Source: an uncultured Alphaproteobacteria bacterium
Lineage (GTDB): Bacteria; Pseudomonadota; Alphaproteobacteria; Rickettsiales; UBA1997
DNA: 64,000 bases
Direction: 5' to 3'
Assembly (NCBI GenBank): GCA_949288805.1
Contig: CASELL010000002.1
Location: 1 to 64,000, forward strand
The notes below the pieces were generated by a model. That model saw nothing but the letters and a program-made list of their open reading frames with translations. It did no database searches and was not told the DNA's origin. Numbering within the stretch: position 1 is the stretch's first letter; each line of letters opens with the position of its first letter. Position numbers and translations under genes: made by a program. Below are positions 18,861 through 26,487 of the stretch, in pieces.

Positions 18861-18888
18861 ATTTTAAAATCATATTTTTAATTGACAA
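18861..18888 (-). promoter_or_regulatory. Promoter of gapR
   Basis: On the minus strand, TTGTCA (complement of 18883-18888), a 16-base spacer and TAAAAT (complement of 18861-18866). Confidence 0.5.
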
Positions 18889-18998
18889 GAACAAATATTA
18901 TAATTTGTTTATTTTTTGAAGTTTTATATTTTGGTGATTAATAATATTATATAATTAAAGAGATTGTTTTTAGATTTTAAACTAATATAAATTTTTTC

Positions 18999-19026
18999 TT
19001 GATATTTTTAGAAAATATAGTATAAT
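18999..19026 (+). promoter_or_regulatory. Promoter of the small gene at 19059
   Basis: CTTGATA with TTGATA at 18999-19004, a 16-base spacer and a perfect TATAAT at 19021-19026. It is one of the best promoters in the window. Confidence 0.72.
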
Positions 19027-19058
19027 CTTAACAAATTATTAAAAATAAAGGGTATTTT

Positions 19059-19352
19059 ATGACTGAGGAATTAAAACTTCCAGATATTATTAAAGAGAAT
19101 TTTGCAAAGCCATTAATCAAAAAACTGTCGGATGGTCTTTATGGAGACGAAAACTTTTATAACAGAGAGATAGAAGAATTTAAAAAATTGGTAGAATTCA
19201 ATAATGAAATCCATCGAATGCTTGCTAGAGGTTTCTTTTATGAATCGCCAAGCGAACTTGCTGATAATAGCGAAGTATTAAGAGAGTTAGAGGCTCTTGA
19301 AAGAGAAATTGATGCAGAAAACAATCAAAAAACCAAAGGTATAGGAAAATAA
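19059..19352 (+). CDS. Unknown acidic 97-aa protein, monocistronic
   Basis: I do not recognise this protein. It is charged and predicted helical, without cysteines, signal peptide or membrane segment: an N-terminal LPDIIKENFAKPLIKKL stretch, a middle helix with EIHRMLARGFFYESPSELAD, and an acidic C-terminal helix (LRELEALEREIDAEN). It has an excellent promoter, an AAAGGG Shine-Dalgarno sequence eight bases before the ATG and its own terminator. This is unusually complete signalling for a gene this small and argues that it is real and well expressed. Codon use is less AT-extreme than in its neighbours, as in highly expressed or recently acquired genes. Confidence 0.75.
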   Translation: MTEELKLPDIIKENFAKPLIKKLSDGLYGDENFYNREIEEFKKLVEFNNEIHRMLARGFFYESPSELADNSEVLRELEALEREIDAENNQKTKGIGK

Positions 19353-19380
19353 AAATTATAATGTTATTACATAAATATTA

Positions 19381-19419
19381 TAAAGAAGTTATTATTAAAA
19401 ATAACTTCTTTATTTTTTT
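19381..19419 (+). terminator. Terminator of the small gene at 19059
   Basis: Stem TAAAGAAGTTATT (19381-19393) pairs with AATAACTTCTTTA (19400-19412) and is followed by seven T. Confidence 0.85.
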
Positions 19420-19554
19420 AATTATAGTTAAATAAATTAATATATTTATAAAGACTAGAAGAAATTTTAATATACATTATTTTTTATACTTATAATTAAA
19501 ACTTGATAATAATTTTATTAATTTTATTATTAAAGAAAAATTTAAAAAGCTATT

Positions 19555-20253
19555 ATGAAAAAATATTATTTAATGGGATTCTTAATATTTTTTTTAATAT
19601 TAATTAGTGTTAAAGATTTATTCTTTGAAAAAAATGGTTATGTAGTTGTTAAGGGATCTGCCGAAAAAGTTGTTAAAGCTGATATAGCTTATTGGACAAT
19701 TTCTTTTACAAACGCTGGCAATGATTTAAAAATATTAAAAGAAAAAAATAAACAAGATTTAACTAATATATTATTGTTTTTAAAAGAAAATAATATAAAA
19801 GAAAATGAATATAAAATAGTTCCTTTAGAATTGATTGATATGGATTCTAGAGAATATAGAGATCCAAATCAAATAAATAGATATATTTTAACACAAGGTG
19901 TTTCAATAATTACAAATAATGTTGATTTATTAGAATCTGTTAGCCAGAAATTAGATTTATTGATAGATAAAAATGTATCAATTAAAAGTGGCTATGGAGA
20001 AAGTAGACCAGTATATAAGTTTACAAAATTAAACGATATAAAACAAGATATGTTAAGAGAAGCAACTTTAAATGCTAGGAAAACAGCTGAACAATTTGCT
20101 ACAGATTCAGATACTCTTGTTGGTTCTATTAAATATGCAAATCAAGGTGTTTTTAGTATAGATTCTAGAAATAAAGGAGTTGGTTTTGAAGAGTCTTTTG
20201 AAAAAGAAAAAGAGGTTAGGGTTGTTATTACTATTGAATATTGGTTAAAATAA
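19555..20253 (+). CDS. SIMPL-domain (DUF541) protein
   Basis: An N-terminal membrane anchor or signal (residues 4-20) is followed by a SIMPL/DUF541 domain of ~200 residues. It begins VVVKGSAEKVVKADIAYWTISF, contains the mid-domain YILTQGVSIIT strand, and ends with the typical KEVRVVITIEYWL strand. Members are periplasmic oligomeric proteins; related ones have been linked to oxidative stress, but a biochemical role is not settled. Its stop codon is immediately followed by the ATG of the glycyl-tRNA synthetase beta-like gene, so the two are cotranscribed. Confidence 0.85.
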   Translation: MKKYYLMGFLIFFLILISVKDLFFEKNGYVVVKGSAEKVVKADIAYWTISFTNAGNDLKILKEKNKQDLTNILLFLKENNIKENEYKIVPLELIDMDSREYRDPNQINRYILTQGVSIITNNVDLLESVSQKLDLLIDKNVSIKSGYGESRPVYKFTKLNDIKQDMLREATLNARKTAEQFATDSDTLVGSIKYANQGVFSIDSRNKGVGFEESFEKEKEVRVVITIEYWLK

Positions 20254-22263
20254 ATGAAGTGTTTATTAGAATTATTTTTCAAGGATTCTGATCTTGATGC
20301 TAGTAATTTTGTATTAAACAGATTACTATTTTCGATAAAGCGTTTTATAGATTATTCAAATATTGTTGATGGTCTAAATATGGAGTATTGGTTCACTCCA
20401 GAAAGAGTTGTTGTTGTTTTGAATATTAATGATATTATAAAATATAGTAAAAAAGGAGTTAAATTATCAACTAAAAAAGAATATTTAACTTATTTTTTAA
20501 AAAAACACAATTTAAATGATGTTGATAGTTTATCTATTAAAAACGATACATATTATTACGATTATAATATAAACGAAGAAGAATTTATTAATAATTTTTT
20601 AAGTAATATAAATAATATTCTTTCTAGAACTTTTTCTAAAAATTATAAAAACATATTGTTATCTTTAAAAAATATTTATCTTAATATTAATAATGAGTGT
20701 AAAAATATATTATTTAATAATATTAAAAGTTCAAATTTTATTATTATAAATAACAATGAATTTATTGTTAATAATCCCGAAGAGTATTTTAAAACACTAA
20801 AAGATAATGATATATATTTAGATTTAGATGAAAGAAAAAAATTTGTTTCCGATAATTTAAAAATAACTAATGATATTTTTATAAATAATGTTTTATTTAT
20901 AAAAGAAAAACCTTTATTTTTATTTGGAAAAATAAAATTTGATTGTAATTACTTGTTTTTGAATATACTGGAAAAATTCACAAAAGATAAATATGTATTT
21001 TTTATAAAAGAAGACTTTTTGTACTTTATTTTTTTAAGTGATGAAGGAGTTGTTAAGTTTGATAATTTTGATAATGAGTTTTATAGCGGAGATATTTTAA
21101 AACACAAACAAAGAATTGAAAAATTTATTTATAAAATAAATAATAAAATATACAATTATAATAAGAATAAAAAAAGCAAAGAATACGATTTTATTTTTAA
21201 TGATAATAGACTAAATAGAGTTACAAAAATAACGAAATTTTTATCTCTATGGATTCCTAATAGTAATATTGAGGAAATAGATTTTATATTATCTTCTTCT
21301 ATATATAAAAATAGTAATTTTATAGAAAATAATACAGAATTGGATTTATTATTAAAAAAATATTTTTTATTACAAAATAATAAAAACGAAGATTCTGTTA
21401 ATGCTATAATTGATTCTTTAAGACCATCTAAAAATAGTGATATTTTGCCAAAAATTCCCTCTTCAATTGCTATATCAATCGCTAATAAAATTGATTCTAT
21501 TATATATTATAGTATATTAATAGAATTAAAAAAACCAATAGATAAAAATATAGAGAAAAATATGTATAATAATTTATTAAATATTATTATACAAAACAAT
21601 ATTAGTTTGCCTTTAAAGTTGATGTTAGATTATTCTCTAAAAAATTTTATAAACGATAGGGTTACTAAGAAACAAGATAGGCTTTTAATTAAGAAATATA
21701 GAATTAATAAAAATATAGTTGTAAATAATATTTTAGAGAAGATTTATGATAAGTTATATTATTATCTTATAAATTTTGAACATTGTAATGAGACTATAAC
21801 TAATCTTATAATATCGTCTGAAGTGGAAGATATAAATAATATAAAAAATAAATCAGATATTTTAAAGATATATAATAAAATTAAAAACGTGTCTTTGTAT
21901 TGTGAAGAATCTAATTTTGATTATTTATTAATGTCTTATAAAAGAGTAAATAATTTTTTAACAAATAAAAAAATATTTAAAAATATAATAATATTAGAAC
22001 CAAGAAGATTTACAAGCAAATATGAGAAAAATATTTATGATGATTATTTTAAATTAAAAAAGAGCATAAAAAGATATAAAAAAGATAATAATTACAAAAA
22101 ATTAATAGATGATGTTTTTTCCTTATCAAATTCTTTAAATAATTTTTTAAATAATATTTATATAAATAAAGTTAATATATTTAGGAGAAAGAAATATATT
22201 AAATTATTATATTCTATAAAAATTTTATATAATAAGTTTATGAAATTTGAAGAAATGATATAA
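20254..22263 (+). CDS. glyS: Very divergent glycyl-tRNA synthetase beta subunit
   Basis: GlyS binds and supports tRNA-Gly for the alpha2-beta2 glycyl-tRNA synthetase. The 669 residues are near the usual ~690, but conservation is thin. I recognise the order of landmarks: an N-terminal LLELFF strand; NRVTKITKFLSLWI near 330; the SLRPSKNSDILP then IAISIANKIDSI block (about 388-411), equivalent to the P-x-x-x-x-D-x-LP and LADKLD region; and a C-terminal YKRVNNFL (about 562) followed by the anticodon-binding-like helices. Asn, Lys and Ile runs dominate. The alpha-chain gene is not in the window. Alternatives are few, but confirmation by profile search would be needed. Confidence 0.62.
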   Translation: MKCLLELFFKDSDLDASNFVLNRLLFSIKRFIDYSNIVDGLNMEYWFTPERVVVVLNINDIIKYSKKGVKLSTKKEYLTYFLKKHNLNDVDSLSIKNDTYYYDYNINEEEFINNFLSNINNILSRTFSKNYKNILLSLKNIYLNINNECKNILFNNIKSSNFIIINNNEFIVNNPEEYFKTLKDNDIYLDLDERKKFVSDNLKITNDIFINNVLFIKEKPLFLFGKIKFDCNYLFLNILEKFTKDKYVFFIKEDFLYFIFLSDEGVVKFDNFDNEFYSGDILKHKQRIEKFIYKINNKIYNYNKNKKSKEYDFIFNDNRLNRVTKITKFLSLWIPNSNIEEIDFILSSSIYKNSNFIENNTELDLLLKKYFLLQNNKNEDSVNAIIDSLRPSKNSDILPKIPSSIAISIANKIDSIIYYSILIELKKPIDKNIEKNMYNNLLNIIIQNNISLPLKLMLDYSLKNFINDRVTKKQDRLLIKKYRINKNIVVNNILEKIYDKLYYYLINFEHCNETITNLIISSEVEDINNIKNKSDILKIYNKIKNVSLYCEESNFDYLLMSYKRVNNFLTNKKIFKNIIILEPRRFTSKYEKNIYDDYFKLKKSIKRYKKDNNYKKLIDDVFSLSNSLNNFLNNIYINKVNIFRRKKYIKLLYSIKILYNKFMKFEEMI

Positions 22264-22301
22264 AAAAATATAGATATTTATTAAAATATCTATATTTTTT
22301 T
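22263..22301. terminator. Bidirectional terminator between glyS-like gene and phosphorylase gene
   Basis: A perfect 17-bp stem (AAAAAATATAGATATTT at 22263-22279 with AAATATCTATATTTTTT at 22284-22300) and a 4-base loop, with A-run and T-run on both flanks. It lies between convergent genes. Confidence 0.85.
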
Positions 22302-22320
22302 ATTTATTTATTTTTTTTAA

Positions 22321-23802
22321 TTACTTTACTTTAATTATTTCAACTTCTTTAGTTAATTGAATAGCAAGATCCAATTCTCCTTGTGAATTACTATGAATTG
22401 TATAAAGTTTTTCACCTTTTTTAACTTTATCGCCTAGATGTTTATATAAATAAACACCAGCAGCCCATTGAGAAGGGCAACCAGCCAATTTAGCCAAATA
22501 AGATAACTTTCTATTATCAAATTCATAAACTTCACCATCTTTTTCAGCTAAAACATCATAAGTTAATTTAGCAGTTGGTATTTCTTTTAAACCACCACCT
22601 TGAGCATTACAGATTTTTATAAATCTATCCCAAGCTCTTCCACTTTCAAGGATTTCAGTAGCAATTTTTATACCATCGCCTTTTTTAACTTTAGGATCAA
22701 ATTCTATAATTAAACCTGATAAATATAAAGTTTTAGCTTTTAGATCTTGTGGTGCATCCGGTTCGTTTTTAAGAACTTTTACTATATCTCTAGCTTCTAA
22801 AGCAGGACCAACACCATTACCAACTGGTTGACTACCATCGCTTAAATTAACTAAAACAGTAACACCTAATTTTTTACCAAGATTTTCAAAGTCTCTTTTT
22901 AATTCTTGAGCACTTTCTAATGATTTAGTTTTAGCTGATGGACCATAAGGAATATCAATTAAAATATGAGTAGAACCAGCTGCTACTTTTTTAGATAAAA
23001 TAGAAGCTAACATTTGACCTTTACTATCAAGATCAAGATCTTTTTTTACATTAATAATTATATCATCAGATGGATTTAAATCTACTGCGCCACCCCAAAC
23101 TAGACAACCTCTAGCTTCATCTACAACTCTTTTCAAATCTGTAGTTGGTACCATAATGTTAGTTAAAACCTCCATTACATCAGCAGTTCCAGCAGGAGAA
23201 GTAATTGCTCTTGAAGAAGTTTTAGGAATATGTAAACCATATTCTGCAACTATAGCTATTGCAGGTGGAGTAGTTCTATTTCCAGGGATACCACCAATAC
23301 AATGTTTATCAACAACTATATCATAGTCCCATTTCATTACTTTACCAGTGTTTACCATTGCTTTAGCAAAGTAAGCTATTTCATCATCTGATAATTGATT
23401 GCCTTCTGTAGCAGAACACAAACAAGCCATGTGCATATCTGTATATTTTCCATCTACAACATCTTTTATTGCTTCATAAATACTTTCTTCTGTAAAAGGA
23501 ATACCTCTCAATTTATTTCTAATAGCACTAAATGACAATAATGGTTCCATGTGTTTAATTTCAAACTCTTCACCATTTTTAGCATTTAATTTATTTTCTA
23601 TTTTGTTAGAGAGACCAACCTCATCTTCTTTGACAGAATCTGAAAAATACAAAGTAGCATAGGCATATTTATCATTATTAAAGATTTTTACTCTTGCTAA
23701 TGGTGCGAAGCCTTCTTCTTTTACAACTTTTGAATTTTTATTCAAAAATATGATAGGTTCCCTGCCTGCATCTATATTTAAAATATTACATTTTAAAGAC
23801 AT
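22321..23802 (-). CDS. Thymidine phosphorylase / AMP phosphorylase family protein
   Basis: It carries out phosphorolysis of a nucleoside or nucleoside monophosphate to base plus sugar phosphate. The 493 residues include a ~85-residue N-terminal extension before the catalytic core, as in the archaeal AMP phosphorylase-like type II family, not the shorter E. coli DeoA form. The glycosyltransferase-fold helices (about 86-150) precede the phosphate-binding KHCIGGIPGNRTTP (about 166-179) and SSRAITSPAGTADVMEVL (about 198-215). Substrate cannot be read from sequence. It is directly downstream of a beta-CASP nuclease on the same strand, which suggests RNA turnover and nucleotide salvage. Confidence 0.88.
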   Translation of the reverse strand: MSLKCNILNIDAGREPIIFLNKNSKVVKEEGFAPLARVKIFNNDKYAYATLYFSDSVKEDEVGLSNKIENKLNAKNGEEFEIKHMEPLLSFSAIRNKLRGIPFTEESIYEAIKDVVDGKYTDMHMACLCSATEGNQLSDDEIAYFAKAMVNTGKVMKWDYDIVVDKHCIGGIPGNRTTPPAIAIVAEYGLHIPKTSSRAITSPAGTADVMEVLTNIMVPTTDLKRVVDEARGCLVWGGAVDLNPSDDIIINVKKDLDLDSKGQMLASILSKKVAAGSTHILIDIPYGPSAKTKSLESAQELKRDFENLGKKLGVTVLVNLSDGSQPVGNGVGPALEARDIVKVLKNEPDAPQDLKAKTLYLSGLIIEFDPKVKKGDGIKIATEILESGRAWDRFIKICNAQGGGLKEIPTAKLTYDVLAEKDGEVYEFDNRKLSYLAKLAGCPSQWAAGVYLYKHLGDKVKKGEKLYTIHSNSQGELDLAIQLTKEVEIIKVK

Positions 23803-23819
23803 ATTTTTCTCCTATTTTT

Positions 23820-25286
23820 TTAAGATAATTGATAAATTTGTAAATACTCTGGAACCATAGTATTCCATTGTAATTCTTTTTCTACTCTTTCAGCGAAGGC
23901 TTCTGTTGATTTTTCTTCACCATGAACTATAAATAGTCTTTTTGGTTTATCTTCAAAACCTCTTAACCAAGATATTAATTCATTGGAATCTGCATGTGCT
24001 GACATATTTTCTAGTTTTTCAACTTCTGCGTTAATTTTAACAACTTGTCCATGAATTTTTAATTCTTGTTTGCCATCTTGTAATAATCTTCCTCTTGTAC
24101 CCATAGCTTGATAACCCACTAACAAAATTGTATTTTTGTTATCTGGGCCATAGTGAGCTATATGGTGTAAAACTCTACCACCAGTAGCCATACCACTAGC
24201 TGATATTATTATTGATGGAACTTTTTGTTCAAAAATTCTTTTAGATTGATCAACTGTAGATGTAAATTTTGTATCATCAAAAATTTTTTCACACTCTTCT
24301 TCTGTTAGTTTATGTAGTTCCATAAAATCATCTAGTAAGTTTGTAACCTTAATTGACATTGGACTGTCCACAAATACAGGTACTTGTGGTATCTTTTTTT
24401 CTTTTTTTAATTTATAAATATAATATAATAACAATTGACTTCTTCCAACAGCGAAAGCCGGAATTATTAAATTCCCACCTCTACTAACTGTTTTGTTTAT
24501 TATTTCTGCAAATTCAGCTTCAACATCAATATCCTTATGAACTCTATCTCCATAGGTTGATTCACATAATACATAATCAGCATTTTTTATTTTTTCTGGA
24601 TCATGCATAACAGGATCATTTGTTCTTCCAAGATCACCTGAAAAAACTACTTTTTTATCACCAATAAAAACACTAACTACACCAGCTCCCAAAATATGTC
24701 CTGCTTCATTAATTTCAAAGCTAATATCATCATTTATTTTAACTCTATCTTTAAATCTAACTATTTTAAACCTTTTTAGACTATTAACAGCATCTTCTTC
24801 TGTATACAATGGTTTTGGATTTTCGTGTTTGGAGGCTTTTTTCTTTTTTAAGTATCTAGCATCTTCTTCTTGTAAAAAACCAGAATCTGGTAATATAACT
24901 TTACATAATTCATAACTTGCTTGTGTAGCATAAACATAACCCTTAAAACCATTTTTTACTAATAAAGGTATATAACCACTATGATCTAAATGTGCATGTG
25001 TTAAAATAACAGCATCTATATCTTTTTCAAAAAATGGTAGTTTTTGTCTATTTTTAATTCTATCATCCTTTAAACCTTGAAATAAACCACAATCAACAAG
25101 TATCTTTTTATCTTTATATTCTAACAAATACTTTGAGCCAGTAACAGTTTTTGAAGCGCCTAAAAAGGTAATCTGTGGAATTTTTATATTTTTATTTTTT
25201 GTATTAACAATTTTTATATTTTTACATGTATTTACGAATTTTTTAAACAAATTATTTTTTGGATAAGGCCTGATTTCTGCTTGCAT
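23820..25286 (-). CDS. Beta-CASP metallo-beta-lactamase RNase
   Basis: This is a zinc-dependent nuclease of the CPSF/YSH1-like group. The metal motif is THAHLDHSGY (about 95-104), a further histidine is in EAGHILGAG (about 194), and an aspartate in SGDLGR. The beta-CASP part spans about 240-400, with CESTYGDR, AFAVGRSQ and the SGMATGGR motif (about 365). The closing histidine lies in VHGE near the end. The first ~45 residues form an extra Lys-rich tail. Members cut or trim RNA. The phosphorylase gene follows 17 bases later on the same strand. Confidence 0.9.
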   Translation of the reverse strand: MQAEIRPYPKNNLFKKFVNTCKNIKIVNTKNKNIKIPQITFLGASKTVTGSKYLLEYKDKKILVDCGLFQGLKDDRIKNRQKLPFFEKDIDAVILTHAHLDHSGYIPLLVKNGFKGYVYATQASYELCKVILPDSGFLQEEDARYLKKKKASKHENPKPLYTEEDAVNSLKRFKIVRFKDRVKINDDISFEINEAGHILGAGVVSVFIGDKKVVFSGDLGRTNDPVMHDPEKIKNADYVLCESTYGDRVHKDIDVEAEFAEIINKTVSRGGNLIIPAFAVGRSQLLLYYIYKLKKEKKIPQVPVFVDSPMSIKVTNLLDDFMELHKLTEEECEKIFDDTKFTSTVDQSKRIFEQKVPSIIISASGMATGGRVLHHIAHYGPDNKNTILLVGYQAMGTRGRLLQDGKQELKIHGQVVKINAEVEKLENMSAHADSNELISWLRGFEDKPKRLFIVHGEEKSTEAFAERVEKELQWNTMVPEYLQIYQLS

Positions 25287-25295
25287 ATAAATCCT

Positions 25296-26309
25296 CTAAT
25301 ATTTTAATAAAAAAATAATATAAAACAAAACACAAAATAGAACAGAATTAAATATTAAATAATTCTTTTTATTTTTCAATACAGTATAACAAATATAAAG
25401 TATAGAAGTAAACAATATTGATAACAATACTGAATAAATTATAAAATATATTGTAGAATCAACATTTAATATGGTTGTATTTCTAGTTATATTTATTGTA
25501 TTAAATAAAAAGGATAACAATACAATAAACATTGAGAAATGTCTATTTAGAGCTGTTTCTTTATCAAAAAGATTTTTACCCTCTTTTTTTAAATAGTAAA
25601 AATTTTTTATAACATAATACATTAATATTAAAGATAAGAATAAGTTTAACGTTCTAGTAAATAATGACATTAAATAAACATTTAACCAATCAATCAAAAA
25701 TAAAAATGATATTATAGGTATAGAAAACATTATACAACAGAAAATTATGTTAGACTTTTTTTCATTATTTAATAAAATAGTTAACGATACAGTTCCAATA
25801 ATTAATAATATTGAATATAGATTAAATACACTAAAAAAAACAGCTTTAATTGTTTCAACAAAATCATTAGTTTTTATATTTTCTTTCGTTTTATTAATCT
25901 CTATACTTTGATCTAAAAATTTTATTAAATCATCTTTATTTCTTTCGTTGTTTACAAAACCTATACGATATCCGTACTTTGTGAATATTATTGGTGTTCC
26001 TATTGTATTTAAAGAAATGTTATTTTTGTTTGCTAGTTTTATTAAAGTGCTTGTATTTTCTTCTATATCTAAATATTTAATGTTATATTTTTTTATATTT
26101 TCTTGCGTTAAAAAAGCTTCTAAATCTCTACAATGTATACAAGTATCTTGAACAAATATTCTTGTGTAATTGTCTTCTTCTTTTGTTTCTATTTTAGATA
26201 CTTTGTGATTGCTAAAAATAAATATTAATAATAGTGCTATAATAAGCAATATATTGTATTTATTATTGTCTATCTTATTTATTAATGATTTAATTTTTTC
26301 TTTTGGCAT
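25296..26309 (-). CDS. Thioredoxin-like domain fused to polytopic membrane domain
   Basis: A transmembrane helix (about 18-33) is followed by a thioredoxin/glutaredoxin-like domain (about 48-135) with the redox motif CIHC (Cys57, Cys60) and a cis-proline-type strand IGTPIIFTKYG (about 103-113). The C-terminal ~190 residues form six hydrophobic segments ending in LFCVLFYIIFLLKY. The topology suggests electron transfer or thiol handling at the membrane, loosely like ScsB/DsbD or a vitamin K epoxide reductase fusion, but the membrane half lacks the conserved cysteines of DsbD. It ends nine bases before the beta-CASP gene. Confidence 0.65.
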   Translation of the reverse strand: MPKEKIKSLINKIDNNKYNILLIIALLLIFIFSNHKVSKIETKEEDNYTRIFVQDTCIHCRDLEAFLTQENIKKYNIKYLDIEENTSTLIKLANKNNISLNTIGTPIIFTKYGYRIGFVNNERNKDDLIKFLDQSIEINKTKENIKTNDFVETIKAVFFSVFNLYSILLIIGTVSLTILLNNEKKSNIIFCCIMFSIPIISFLFLIDWLNVYLMSLFTRTLNLFLSLILMYYVIKNFYYLKKEGKNLFDKETALNRHFSMFIVLLSFLFNTINITRNTTILNVDSTIYFIIYSVLLSILFTSILYICYTVLKNKKNYLIFNSVLFCVLFYIIFLLKY

Positions 26310-26423
26310 TTAAAAAATAATATTCACTATACTAATATTTATTATAATAATAATTTTATAAAGCAAGGATTTTTTATTAATAATATATTTATAAAATTAT
26401 ATTTATTCAAAAAAACAACAAGC

Positions 26424-26454
26424 TTGACCTATTTATATTTACAAATAATATATA
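26424..26454 (+). promoter_or_regulatory. Promoter of the MgtA-type ATPase gene
   Basis: CTTGACC, with TTGACC at 26424-26429, and TATATA at 26449-26454 (19-base spacer). I see no long structured Mg-sensing leader between this and the ATG at 26488. Confidence 0.5.
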
Positions 26455-26487
26455 AAATGATTTTTTATATTTATTAAAGGTAGTATT

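Noticed and set aside
26310-26487. Magnesium-sensing leader or riboswitch before the MgtA-type gene
   Set aside because: The stretch from promoter to ATG is too short and shows no M-box-like or mgtA-leader structure.
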